Below, one piece after another: positions 1 to 7,361 of a DNA stretch of 13,418 nucleotides (positions are counted from its first letter, which is position 1; the number at the start of each line of letters is the position of its first letter). The notes below the pieces were generated by a model that searched no databases, was not told where the DNA came from, and saw only the letters and a program-made list of their open reading frames with translations. The position numbers were made by a program, and so were the translations under genes. Origin of the DNA: Chloroflexota bacterium (GTDB taxonomy: Bacteria > Chloroflexota > Limnocylindria > Limnocylindrales > CSP1-4); the NCBI GenBank assembly GCA_021812735.1, contig JAKAMV010000174.1:1-13418 (forward strand), written 5' to 3'.

Positions 1-281
1 ACCACCTGGTCGGGCAACCAGAAGCCGCCGAGGCGCTGGGCGAGCTCCTTGCCGGTCGGTCGGTGGCCGTCGAGCTCGAGTGTGGGAACTCGCTCGATCC
101 AGGTGCCGACCGGCGAGAGATCGATGGGGGCCCGGAGCACGGGCCCGGGCAGCTCGATCAGGTAGACGCCCGGGCGCGCGCTGCGGACCGGCGAGCCCCA
201 GCGCACAGGGCCATCCGCCAGGAGACCGACGCTGCGCAGAAGATCGACCGCGCCTGCCGTCCGCCTCGTCCCGTCTGCCAC
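1..281 (-). CDS. Unrecognised protein, N-terminal part only
   Basis: A frame open from the left window edge to an in-frame TGA about 50 bases upstream of 281 encodes about 93 natural-looking residues. The most likely start is GTG at 281-279, with a close GAGGTGG just upstream; no ATG exists in the open frame before it. The N-terminus reads VADGTRRTAG, and the core contains GVYLIELPG and GTWIERVPTLELDG, ending GGFWLPDQVV at the edge. The GVYLIE stretch and the later WLP segment recall small families in which a GIY-YIG-like strand follows, but the diagnostic part lies outside the window, so I make no functional claim. Its amino-acid balance (V, L, D, E, P rather than R/S/C shadow composition) and GC-rich third positions support a real gene. 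It is separated from the upstream sppA by about 240 bases, so it is probably transcribed on its own. Confidence 0.6.
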   Translation of the reverse strand, partial: MADGTRRTAGAVDLLRSVGLLADGPVRWGSPVRSARPGVYLIELPGPVLRAPIDLSPVGTWIERVPTLELDGHRPTGKELAQRLGGFWLPDQV

Positions 282-431
282 ACTGCCACCTCGTGCTGTC
301 GCTGCGCCGCCCCGCGCCGCCGATCGTCCTCACTGTCGCAGCGCGGCCAGCACGCAGCGCGGTGCTGCAAGTTGCCGCGCCGCCTCGTTCGGCCGAGCAG
401 CCCTCACCCTACGCGACCGGCGCGTCCTTGT

Positions 432-459
432 CATGCCGGCGGCAGGTGATGCCGGCATG
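432..459. other. Hairpin with 9-bp arms between sppA and the left-edge gene
   Basis: CATGCCGGC at 432-440 pairs perfectly with GCCGGCATG at 451-459 across a 10-base loop. It lies about 65 bases past the sppA stop on the minus strand. No T-tract follows on either strand, so it is not a classical intrinsic terminator; a weak or Rho-assisted terminator, or a 5'-UTR structure of the left-edge gene, is possible. The rest of 282-523 holds no gene that I can support. Confidence 0.35.
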
Positions 460-496
460 GCGGCGGCCGCCACGCCGGTGCGCAGGGACCGCCGAG

Positions 497-512
497 CACG
501 TGGGTGCACGTG
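497..512. repeat. Two CACGTG palindromes, 4 bases apart
   Basis: CACGTG occurs at 497-502 and again at 507-512, separated by GGTG. Each copy is self-complementary, and together they can form a 6-bp stem with a 4-base loop starting 11 bases after the sppA stop on the minus strand. It may be a 3'-end structure or a binding site; I cannot choose between these. There is no T-tract. Confidence 0.3.
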
Positions 513-523
513 ATGGACCCTGC

Positions 524-1522
524 CTACAGCCCACGGTAGCGGTCGGTCAGCCGTGCCTCGAACTCGTCGGCGATCGCCTCGGCCGTGCGCGTCACGAAAC
601 GGTCGACGAGCCGATCCAACAGCGGCTGCCGGAGCCTGACGCGCGACGCCTTCGCCGGGACCCCCGCGAACGCGGCGGCGACCTCGACCGCGCGCTCCAG
701 ATCGCCGATCTCGTCGACCAGGCCGAGCTCCAACGCCCGGCGGCCGAGCCAGACCTCGCCCGTGGCCAGTTCGCGGACGCGTTCCACGGGCATCTCCCGG
801 GCGGCTGCCACGCGCGCGAGGAACGCGTCGTAGATGGCGTCGACGAGCTCCTGTTCCTTGGCGCGTTCCTCGTCCGACTCGTCGCGCCAGGGCGCGCCCA
901 TATCCTTCAGCCGACCGGCTTTCTGGACGCTCACGGTGACCCCGGCCCGATCGAGCAGTCGTGGCACGCGCGGCCCGGCGGAGATGACGCCGATCGAGCC
1001 GACGATGGCGTTGGGGTTGGCCAGGATGCGGCGCGCCGCGAGCGCGGCCAGGTAGGCGCCCGAGGCGCCGGTGCCCCGGATCGCGGCCACCAGCGGCTTG
1101 GCCCGCGCGAGCCGCTCGAACGCGAGGAACAGGTCGTCCGAGGCGGAGGCCGAACCGCCGGGCGAATCGATGTCGAGCACGACCGCCGGGACACGGCGCG
1201 ACTCGCGGAGACGGGCTGCGAGCTCCACGAGGACGCTGCTCCGACCGCCCCCGGCGATCGGCCCGTAGAGGCGTACCACGGCCACCCGGCCGAACGGGAA
1301 GCGTACGTGCAGTCCGGGGAGGCGCCTCGCGAGCCGCTCGCGCAGGGTCGTGAGGCCCACCCCGGGGGACGCGTCGTCCCTGGCGGAGTGCTCGGACCGG
1401 AACGAGGACGGTTCGGCACCGCCGGGCTGGTCGGGCTGGAGCGACCTGACGCGCATCGTGCAGGAGCCTACCGCATCCGCGCCGCGGGGTGCCTGCCCGG
1501 GCAACGATCGCTCAGGGTTCAC
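524..1522 (-). CDS. sppA: SppA-like S49 family serine peptidase
   Basis: The 332-residue product has the ClpP/crotonase-like fold of S49 peptidases, which degrade cleaved signal peptides or membrane-associated peptides with a Ser-Lys dyad. Strand-rich VAVVRLYGPI is at about 80-89, LDIDSPGGS at about 116-123, the catalytic serine motif GASGAYLAA with S154, and the lysine segment KAGRLKDMGAP with K206 as the likely general base. No signal peptide or membrane anchor is visible, unlike Bacillus SppA, so it should be cytosolic or peripheral. The first 70 or so residues are polar and probably disordered. The start used is GTG at 1522, which overlaps the end of the upstream AI-2E gene by 11 bases and suggests coupling. 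ATG at 1456 (MRVRSLQPD) is a real alternative; neither has a strong Shine-Dalgarno. The family call is secure; the exact substrate is unknown. Confidence 0.88.
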   Translation of the reverse strand: MNPERSLPGQAPRGADAVGSCTMRVRSLQPDQPGGAEPSSFRSEHSARDDASPGVGLTTLRERLARRLPGLHVRFPFGRVAVVRLYGPIAGGGRSSVLVELAARLRESRRVPAVVLDIDSPGGSASASDDLFLAFERLARAKPLVAAIRGTGASGAYLAALAARRILANPNAIVGSIGVISAGPRVPRLLDRAGVTVSVQKAGRLKDMGAPWRDESDEERAKEQELVDAIYDAFLARVAAAREMPVERVRELATGEVWLGRRALELGLVDEIGDLERAVEVAAAFAGVPAKASRVRLRQPLLDRLVDRFVTRTAEAIADEFEARLTDRYRGL

Positions 1523-2564
1523 CGCCGCGGGGCGCGTCGGGGTAGAGCTCGGCCAGCGTGACGTTCAGCGCGGCGGCAACCGGGACCGCCAACAGGCCGC
1601 CCAGCACGCCCCAGGCGGAGAGGCCGACCAGCACCGCAAAGATCGTCACGACCGGGTGGAGGTGCACGGCCCGCCCGATCACCACCGGCATCACCAGCTG
1701 ATCCTCGACCTCGCGCACCACCAGGTAGACGCCCAGCACCACGAGCGCGAGTTCGGTGCCGCCATGCGAGAAGGCGACCGTGCCGGCGATCGCCGCCGCC
1801 GCCACGGGCCCCACCAACGGGATGATCTCGAGCACGCCGCTGACGAGCGACAGCGCCAAGGCGTACGGCACGTGGAGTACGGGTCCCAGCACGGCGTAGA
1901 GCGCCAGCGCGACCAGCAGGATCAGCGCGAGCTGGCCGCGCAGCCAGCGCCCCAGGACGAGGTGGATCCGCGCCGTGAGCGTCGCGGCGCGGGTCCGCTG
2001 GTCGGGCTGCAGGAAGCGCAGCGCGAAGGCCCAGAAGCGCTCGCCGTCGAGCAGGAGGTAGAACGAGACGATCACCACCAGGACGCTCTGCACGGCGGCG
2101 TCGCCCACGAGGGCCGCGATGTGCAGCGCGTCACGCGGCGTGGCCAGCGATTGCGCGATCGCGTCGTTCAGTTGGCGCGCGATTTCGCCGACGGTGATCC
2201 GCCGCGTCCCGATCTGGATGGCATCGTGGCCGAGGACCGCGCGCAGCGTTTCCGCCAGCGCTGCGGCACCGCCCGTGGCGAGTTCCTCGAGCTCGCCGAT
2301 CAGTTGGCCCGAGACGATCCACACCGCGACCCCGATCACGACCAGGGTGACGCCGTAGAGGGCCAGCAGGACGAGCACACGCGGCAGGCGCGTGCGCACC
2401 TCGAGTGCGTCGATCAGCGGGCTGAAGGCATACGCGAGGACCGCGGCGATCACGAACGGCGCGAGGACGTCGCGGGCCAGCCACAGCACGACCAGTGTCG
2501 CGATCGCCAGCCAGACGAGTCGACGGCGCTGACCATCCGGAAGGGGATCGGTGGGATCCAGCAT
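1512..2564 (-). CDS. AI-2E family transporter (PerM/UPF0118-type membrane protein)
   Basis: The product is about 350 residues, the usual length for this family of polytopic inner-membrane proteins. The family is named for E. coli TqsA, which exports autoinducer-2; other members have been linked to Na+/H+ exchange or are uncharacterised. Hydrophobic segments lie at about 18-55, 65-90, 160-180, 212-235, 238-270, 275-300 and 305-340, with the typical long polar loop (about 90-155) after the third helix. The conserved core GVLEIIPLVGPV and the C-terminal AVPVAAALNV segment fit the family. I start it at ATG 2564; a GTG one codon earlier (2567) is equally possible, and no clear Shine-Dalgarno is present. 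It is the first gene of a two-gene unit with sppA. The fold and family are secure; the transported substrate cannot be read from sequence. Confidence 0.9.
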   Translation of the reverse strand: MLDPTDPLPDGQRRRLVWLAIATLVVLWLARDVLAPFVIAAVLAYAFSPLIDALEVRTRLPRVLVLLALYGVTLVVIGVAVWIVSGQLIGELEELATGGAAALAETLRAVLGHDAIQIGTRRITVGEIARQLNDAIAQSLATPRDALHIAALVGDAAVQSVLVVIVSFYLLLDGERFWAFALRFLQPDQRTRAATLTARIHLVLGRWLRGQLALILLVALALYAVLGPVLHVPYALALSLVSGVLEIIPLVGPVAAAAIAGTVAFSHGGTELALVVLGVYLVVREVEDQLVMPVVIGRAVHLHPVVTIFAVLVGLSAWGVLGGLLAVPVAAALNVTLAELYPDAPRGGEP

Positions 2565-2651
2565 CACCCGCAGAGCTTAGTGGACGGGGAGCGGGCCGAT
2601 GAGGAACGCTTGCTGCCCGCTGCCTCCGCGACGCGGTACCCTTGAGATGTC

Positions 2652-2668
2652 CCGCCGGGTCCCGGCGG
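2652..2668. other. Short GC hairpin upstream of msrA
   Basis: CCGCCGG at 2652-2658 pairs with CCGGCGG at 2662-2668 across a 3-base loop, 29 bases before the preferred msrA start. It lies in the 130-base divergent gap between the AI-2E gene and msrA, which must hold both promoters; I see no convincing -35/-10 pair there. Confidence 0.3.
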
Positions 2669-2697
2669 CCCGGCCGCACGTCGAACGAGACCTTGTC

Positions 2698-3357
2698 ATG
2701 TTGACCGTCGATCCGCGCAAGCTGCGCATGCCCACCCCGCAGGAGGCGCTGCCGGGGCGGCCCGACCCGCTGCCCGTGCCCGTCGCCCACTTCGTCAACG
2801 GCGCGCCGCTCCAACCGCCCTATCCCGAGGGTACCGAGGTGGCGACCTTCGGGATGGGCTGCTTTTGGGGAGCGGAACGACTGTTCTGGCAGACGCCGGG
2901 CGTCGTGGTCACGGCGGTCGGCTATGCCGGTGGTGTGACGCCGAATCCCACCTACCGGGAGGTTTGCACCGGGCTCACCGGCCACGCCGAGGTGGTCCGT
3001 GTCGTCTTCGATCCGCACGCCGTCACGTATGACGAGCTGTTGCGGCTCTTCTGGGAGAACCACGATCCGACGCAGGGCCACCGCCAGGGCGCCGACGTGG
3101 GCACGCAGTATCGCTCGGCGATCTACACGCACTCCGAGGCGCAGCGCCAAGCCGCCGAGGCGTCGCGCGACGCCTTCGCCCGTGAACTGGCCGCCGCCGG
3201 CTACGGGCCGATCACGACCGAGATCCGTCCCGCGCCGCCCTTCTACTTCGCCGAAGCGTATCACCAGCAATATCTCGCCAAGAACCCGGACGGCTACTGC
3301 GGGCTCGGCGGGACGGGCGTGGCTTGCCCTGTGGGACTGGGGGTCGACGCCCGCTAG
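2698..3357 (+). CDS. msrA: Peptide-methionine (S)-S-oxide reductase MsrA
   Basis: MsrA reduces the S-epimer of methionine sulfoxide in oxidised proteins, recycling through thioredoxin. The nucleophile motif GMGCFWGAE puts the catalytic cysteine at residue 55. The C-terminal [13 protein letters not shown] supplies two resolving cysteines (201 and 210), as in the E. coli enzyme. The body follows the long E. coli-type form, with [37 protein letters not shown] and GTQYRSAIY in order. The start was chosen at ATG 2698 ([10 protein letters not shown], 219 residues) because the next stretch, [14 protein letters not shown], aligns with the N-terminus of the E. coli protein; upstream in-frame ATGs at 2599 and 2647 only add low-complexity sequence. 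The gene is monocistronic and divergent from the AI-2E gene, and its stop is followed three bases later by a hairpin. Confidence 0.95.
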   Translation: MLTVDPRKLRMPTPQEALPGRPDPLPVPVAHFVNGAPLQPPYPEGTEVATFGMGCFWGAERLFWQTPGVVVTAVGYAGGVTPNPTYREVCTGLTGHAEVVRVVFDPHAVTYDELLRLFWENHDPTQGHRQGADVGTQYRSAIYTHSEAQRQAAEASRDAFARELAAAGYGPITTEIRPAPPFYFAEAYHQQYLAKNPDGYCGLGGTGVACPVGLGVDAR

Positions 3358-3360
3358 GGT

Positions 3361-3388
3361 GGCTCGGTGACCAGTCGGTCGCCGAGCC
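3361..3388 (+). terminator. Terminator-like hairpin after msrA
   Basis: GGCTCGGTGAC (3361-3371) pairs with GTCGCCGAGCC (3378-3388) over 11 positions, with one G-T wobble and a 6-base loop, beginning three bases after the msrA stop codon. The position argues for transcription termination, but no T-tract follows, so it is either a GC-type attenuating hairpin or an mRNA 3'-end protector. Confidence 0.5.
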
Positions 3389-3759
3389 GAGCGCTGCCCG
3401 GTCCACCGGCGCTCCGCGGCGATGAGCCGGAGCGGCCGAGGGCGCCTGAGGGCGTCCATCCCTGCTGCGGGACGCGGTGCCGGCGCGTCGACGCAGGTTT
3501 CGACGATCGATGAACAGCCGTGGGGCGCGGGGGGGGGCGTCTGGCGTCGGGTTTCCGTGGCAGGGGTGCGACCGACCTCCCTCCCTCGTTCGCCGCCTCG
3601 GGGCTTCCGGTCTGGTCGCTCGATTCGGTCAAGCGGGCCGTGCCGGCGCTCCGGTTGGGCGGCGTGCCGACGGTCACGGTGCGGGCAGAAGCCCCGTCGC
3701 GGTCGACCTGTTCACCGATCGTGGAACGGATGACGGACGCGGCGCGACCCGGCGCGTGA
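3389..3759. other. Stretch without a secure gene; possible short or decayed ORF at 3520-3759
   Basis: No known protein or RNA is recognisable here. The best coding candidate is plus-strand 3520-3759 (GTG start, 79 residues, TGA abutting the converging oxidase stop at 3760). Its second half, LPVWSLDSVKRAVPALRLGG then VPTVTVRAEA, has balanced amino acids and strongly GC-rich third positions. The first half is glycine/arginine-rich and runs through nine consecutive G (3529-3537), and the natural-looking reading seems to enter from another frame ([10 protein letters not shown] from 3422). That pattern fits a frameshifted remnant or a small gene with a slippery tract. It may equally be non-coding. 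Confidence 0.2.
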
Positions 3760-5178
3760 TCAGGACGCCACCGGCACGACCGGGCGCGTGGCACGTGCTG
3801 TCCCCAGCAGCTCCTGCGCGCGTGTCGCCGCGGCGCGGCCCTGGGCCACGCAGTCGGGGATCCCGACGCCCTGGTAGGGCGCCCCTGCCAGGATCAGACT
3901 GGGTGTGTCGGCCAACCCCGCGAAGACGGCCGCCACGCGGTCCAGATGTCCCACCGTGTACTGCGGCATCTGGCTCGTCCAGCGCGCGAGCCGGACGAGC
4001 AACGGGTCCCCACGCGCCCCCAGCGTGGTCGCGACGTCTCGGATCGCGGCCGCGACCAACGCCGCGTCCGACATGCTGGCCGCGCGGCCGCTCCGCGAGC
4101 CGACGAACGCGCGCACCAGCACCGTCTCCTCGGGCGCTCGCCCCGGCCACTTCGCCGAGCTGATCGTGCAGGCGTCGATCGAGAGCGGCTCGCCGGCGGC
4201 GACCAAGAAGCCGTGGTCGGCCGGTGGAGCGGCGAACTGCGCCGTGCGGTAGCCGAGCGAGACGACCGCGGTGGTGCCGTGGGGGATGGTACGTAGGGTC
4301 GTGGCCACGTTCGTTGCCACGCCCTCGATCAGCCGCGCCGCCTCCGGCCCGGGCGTGGTCAGGATGACGACGTCGGGGCGGAGCCGTTCCCCGGTGGCGA
4401 GCAGGGCTTCGAGCGGGCGATCGGGACGCCGCCGCTCGAGGGCGCGCAGCGCCGTCCGCGGGCGGATCTCGACATCCGCCGCCTGCTGGAGCGCGCCCAC
4501 CAGTGCGTCGACCAGCTGGCCCATGCCGCCGGCGAGCGTCACGAACGGTGAGCCATCGCCGTGGCGACGCGCTCGGCCCGCGGCGAGGCTCGCCAGCAAG
4601 AGGCTGCGGTGGGCGCGTTCCGCGTCGCGTAGCTGGGGCACGACCGCGAGCAGGCTCAATTCGTCGATCGACGTGCCGTAGACTCCGCCGAGCAACGGGC
4701 CGGCCAACCGATCGACCAGTGCGGCGCCGAGTCGACGCCGCAGGTGGGCGCCCACGCCGACATCGCAGGTCAGATCGTCGCGGGGCAGGACCAGGTCCAG
4801 CCCCATGCGGAGCTTTTCGCGCGGCGCAAAGAGCGGGGTCGTGACGAAGGGCCGCAACCGGGTCGGCAGCACCAGCCCCATCTCCTGCGGCAGCGGCACG
4901 AAACGGCCGCCGGTCCGGATCTGCACGACACGCGGTTCGCGGGGCCGGACGATCGCATCGCGGAGTCCGAGCTCGTGGGCGAGCTCGAGCGCCGCCGGTC
5001 GGTAGCTGACGAACGAGTCGGGGCCCGCCTCGACGAGGAAGCCGTCGACCCGCTCGGTGCGGAGTTTGCCGCCCAGCCGGCCGGATGCTTCGAGCAGGGT
5101 CGTCGGGATGCCGGCCCGCCCGAGCGTGTAGGCGGCCGTCAGCCCGGTGATGCCACCGCCGACGACGAGGACGCGCAT
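3760..5178 (-). CDS. hemY: FAD-dependent protoporphyrinogen/coproporphyrinogen oxidase (HemY/CgoX type)
   Basis: The 472-residue protein is the oxygen-dependent, FAD-binding porphyrinogen oxidase. It removes six electrons from protoporphyrinogen IX or, in the Gram-positive CgoX version, coproporphyrinogen III. The N-terminus MRVLVVGGGITGLTAAYTLG is a Rossmann FAD-binding motif, followed by EASGRLGGKLRTE. The mid-region CDVGVGAHLRRRLGAALVD and LLGGVYGTSIDELSLLA is typical of the family, and the C-terminal GAPYQGVGIPDCVAQGRAAA is the second FAD contact. No signal peptide is present. Start ATG 5178 is fixed by the Rossmann motif; the frame stays open upstream but only as a shadow of the radical SAM gene. 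It begins 10 bases after that gene's stop and is the last gene of the heme operon. Sequence alone does not decide between proto- and copro-substrate; the neighbours favour copro (inference). Confidence 0.92.
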   Translation of the reverse strand: MRVLVVGGGITGLTAAYTLGRAGIPTTLLEASGRLGGKLRTERVDGFLVEAGPDSFVSYRPAALELAHELGLRDAIVRPREPRVVQIRTGGRFVPLPQEMGLVLPTRLRPFVTTPLFAPREKLRMGLDLVLPRDDLTCDVGVGAHLRRRLGAALVDRLAGPLLGGVYGTSIDELSLLAVVPQLRDAERAHRSLLLASLAAGRARRHGDGSPFVTLAGGMGQLVDALVGALQQAADVEIRPRTALRALERRRPDRPLEALLATGERLRPDVVILTTPGPEAARLIEGVATNVATTLRTIPHGTTAVVSLGYRTAQFAAPPADHGFLVAAGEPLSIDACTISSAKWPGRAPEETVLVRAFVGSRSGRAASMSDAALVAAAIRDVATTLGARGDPLLVRLARWTSQMPQYTVGHLDRVAAVFAGLADTPSLILAGAPYQGVGIPDCVAQGRAAATRAQELLGTARATRPVVPVAS

Positions 5179-5188
5179 GGGGCCCAGG

Positions 5189-6394
5189 TCAGGCCTGGGT
5201 GGACTCGACGGGCGGCACGTACGGACAGAGCGGATCCGCCTCCAGGTAGTCGCCCGTCGCGGCGAACGCCCGCGCCCGCGAGCCGCCGCAGACCGCCGCG
5301 TACGAGCAGCGCCCACAGCGCCCCCGCAACGCCGAGAGATCGCGCAGGCTCGTGAAGACGGGGTGGGTCCGGTAGATGGTCGCAATCGGTTGGCGGCGCA
5401 CGTTGCCGGTCGCGTACGGCAAGAACCCGGACGGGAAGACGGTGCCGTCGTGGGCGACGAACATGATCCCGTTCCCGTCGCGCACGCCGAAGCCGCGGCC
5501 GACCGAGGTCGCCGCGATCGCCGCGTCGTCCAACCCTTCCTCGCGCATGCGCCGGATCGCGACGCGCCGATAGTGGGTCGCCTCGGTGGTCTTGATGGCG
5601 AAGGGCGCCTCGCGCGAGAGGTCGTAGAGCCAGTGGTTGAGCCGTTCCGATTCGCCGGGGGAGATCTCCCGCAGCGCCGACCCACGGCCCACTGCGATCA
5701 AGAAGAAGAGGCTCCAGCGGAGGATCCCGAGGCGGCCCATCAGCGTGTAGATGGCAGGCAGGTCGGCGAGCGTCTCGTCGGTGACCAGCGTGTTGATCTG
5801 CAGCGGGAGCCCGACCTGGTGCGCCCACTCGACGGCGCGCATGGTCATCGCGAACGTCCCAGGGACGCCGCGGAAGCCGTCGTGGCGTGTCGCGTCGGAC
5901 CCATCGATGCTGAGCGAGATCGTCTGGACCCCCGCGGCGCGCAGCGCACCCAGCCGCTCCAGCGTCATGTCCGGGGTCACGGCCGGGGCGAGCGAGGTGC
6001 CGATGCCCCGTTCGGTGGCGGCCACCACTAGCACCTCCAGGTCAGGCCGGCGGAGCGGGTCGCCGCCGGTGAGGACCAGGTGGGGGTACGGCCGGCCGAA
6101 CGCGGTGATCTCCTCGAGCAGGCGCAGGCCCTCGGCCGTGCTGAGTTCCGCAGGACTGCGCTCCGGGCGGGCGGTCGCCCGGCAGTGGCGGCAGGCGAGG
6201 CCACAGGCCTGCGTCAGCTCCCAGTACACGAGCATCGGCGCGCGAGCGAAGACGTACCCGTCGGGGCGGACCGCGCCGACGGCCGGCGCACGCCCCGGGA
6301 CGGCTCGGTCTGTCTGCGCGGCGACGGGGCCGCTGGATTCGGCTGGGCCGCCGGGTCCGCCGGCGGGAGCGCGTCGAGCGTACGGCATGGGCAT
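5189..6394 (-). CDS. Radical SAM/SPASM-like protein of the heme operon
   Basis: The product is a 401-residue radical SAM enzyme, resembling the family I know as TIGR04053 and the wider AhbD/NirJ/PqqE group. The SAM cluster motif is C-x3-C-x2-C in TQACGLACRHC (C64, C68, C71), followed by LVLTGGDPL (about 107-114) for SAM binding and SLSIDGSDATRHD further on. The C-terminus carries C360, C363, C369 and C390 in the pattern C-x2-C-x5-C-x20-C, enough to hold one auxiliary 4Fe-4S cluster. Start ATG 6394 has GAGGTT just upstream; the open extension to 6505 overlaps hemH and lacks family features. The first 45 residues are Ala/Gly/Pro-rich. It sits 7 bases after hemH and 10 before hemY. AhbD decarboxylates Fe-coproporphyrin III to heme, so a comparable late heme step is possible here, but that is inference; peptide maturation is the alternative. 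Confidence 0.85.
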   Translation of the reverse strand: MPMPYARRAPAGGPGGPAESSGPVAAQTDRAVPGRAPAVGAVRPDGYVFARAPMLVYWELTQACGLACRHCRATARPERSPAELSTAEGLRLLEEITAFGRPYPHLVLTGGDPLRRPDLEVLVVAATERGIGTSLAPAVTPDMTLERLGALRAAGVQTISLSIDGSDATRHDGFRGVPGTFAMTMRAVEWAHQVGLPLQINTLVTDETLADLPAIYTLMGRLGILRWSLFFLIAVGRGSALREISPGESERLNHWLYDLSREAPFAIKTTEATHYRRVAIRRMREEGLDDAAIAATSVGRGFGVRDGNGIMFVAHDGTVFPSGFLPYATGNVRRQPIATIYRTHPVFTSLRDLSALRGRCGRCSYAAVCGGSRARAFAATGDYLEADPLCPYVPPVESTQA

Positions 6395-6401
6395 GGCAAC
6401 C

Positions 6402-7361
6402 TCACTGCGAGTCGCGCGGTCGGGCGGGGGCCGACCACAGATGGGATGGACCGGCGAGCGCGTCGACCACGAGGTCGGCCAGCCCGGCGATGAAGACGGG
6501 ATCATCGTTCATCGAGCGCGCCCGCTCCAGCCGGACGCCGACCTCGGCGGCGACGGCCCGGGCCTCGATGTCGATGTCGTAGAGGACTTCGAGGTGGTCG
6601 GCCACGAACCCGACCGGGCAGACCACGAGGTCCGTCACGCCCGCCGCCGCGAGCCGGCGGATCTCGTCCCGGATTTCGGGGCCCAACCAGGGCTCGTCGG
6701 TTCGACCGGCGCTCTGGAAGGCCACGCTGTGGCGCGCCAGGCCCAGCTGCGCAGCGACGAGGCCGGCCGTCCGGGCGACCTCATGGGGGTAGCGATCGCC
6801 CTCGGCGACGACCCGTGACGGCAGGCTGTGCGCGGTGAAGAGGACCGGGACACGGGTCGGGTCCGGGAAGCGGGCGAGCGCCTCGGCCGTGGCCGTGGCA
6901 AGCGCCGCGATGAAGCGCGGTTGATCGTGCCAGGACTCGACGAAGAGGGGCCGCGGGGCCGCGGTGCCGAGGGCGGCGATGGCGCGTTCGACGGCCTCGC
7001 GGTACCCGGCGGTGCTCGTCGACCGCTGTGGCGCGAGGGCGATGGCGACCAGCCGCTCCGCCCCGTCGGCCGCCATCTGCGCCACGACCTGTCCGATCCG
7101 CGGCTCGATGTGGCGCATCCCAGCGTAGACCGACAGCGCCATGCCACGTTCGGCGAGCTCGCGCTGCAGGCCGGCCCGCTGTCGCTCCACGATCCCCGAG
7201 AGGGGCGACGCGCCGCCGATCGCCCGGTAGCGGCCGAGCAGCTCTTCGAGGAGCGCGGGCGGCGGGGGATTGCCGTGCCGGATGTCGGTGTAATAGGCCT
7301 CGACCTGCGCCAACCGCTGGGGCCCGCCGTATGCCATCAGCAGCACGGCGTCGCGGGTCAT
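6402..7361 (-). CDS. hemH: Ferrochelatase (HemH/CpfC)
   Basis: Ferrochelatase inserts Fe2+ into protoporphyrin IX or, as CpfC, into coproporphyrin III. The 319-residue protein is of bacterial soluble length. Signature pieces are MAYGGP (9-14), YYTDIRHG (23-30), GMRHIEP (81-87), the catalytic histidine in LFTAHSLP (H178) and the second metal-site acidic residue in VADHLEVLYDIDIEA (E258). No C-terminal Fe-S cysteines and no membrane tail are seen. The N-terminal MTRDAVLLMAYGG resembles the Bacillus/CPP branch more than the proteobacterial one. ATG 7361 overlaps the regulator's TGA as ATGA, with AAGGA about ten bases upstream, indicating translational coupling. It is followed 7 bases later by the radical SAM gene. 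The function is secure; the porphyrin substrate is uncertain. Confidence 0.93.
   Translation of the reverse strand: MTRDAVLLMAYGGPQRLAQVEAYYTDIRHGNPPPPALLEELLGRYRAIGGASPLSGIVERQRAGLQRELAERGMALSVYAGMRHIEPRIGQVVAQMAADGAERLVAIALAPQRSTSTAGYREAVERAIAALGTAAPRPLFVESWHDQPRFIAALATATAEALARFPDPTRVPVLFTAHSLPSRVVAEGDRYPHEVARTAGLVAAQLGLARHSVAFQSAGRTDEPWLGPEIRDEIRRLAAAGVTDLVVCPVGFVADHLEVLYDIDIEARAVAAEVGVRLERARSMNDDPVFIAGLADLVVDALAGPSHLWSAPARPRDSQ

Noticed and set aside
80..1561. 493-residue plus-strand open frame
   Set aside because: It is antisense to sppA and is rich in R, P, A, G and H with no family motif; the minus-strand frame carries the S49 motifs.
2610..2642. TTGCTG and TACCCT as an msrA promoter
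   Set aside because: The spacer is 21 bases, too long for a normal sigma-70-type promoter.
1350..2645. 431-residue plus-strand open frame
   Set aside because: Composition dominated by R, D, H, Q and G and antisense to the transmembrane-rich AI-2E gene, which is clearly the real one.
5179..5685. N-terminal extension of the hemY frame
   Set aside because: Arg/Ser-rich shadow of the radical SAM gene; the Rossmann motif at ATG 5178 marks the true start.
6395..6505. N-terminal extension of the radical SAM protein
   Set aside because: Overlaps hemH, has no family similarity, and the ATG at 6394 has its own GAGG ribosome binding site.
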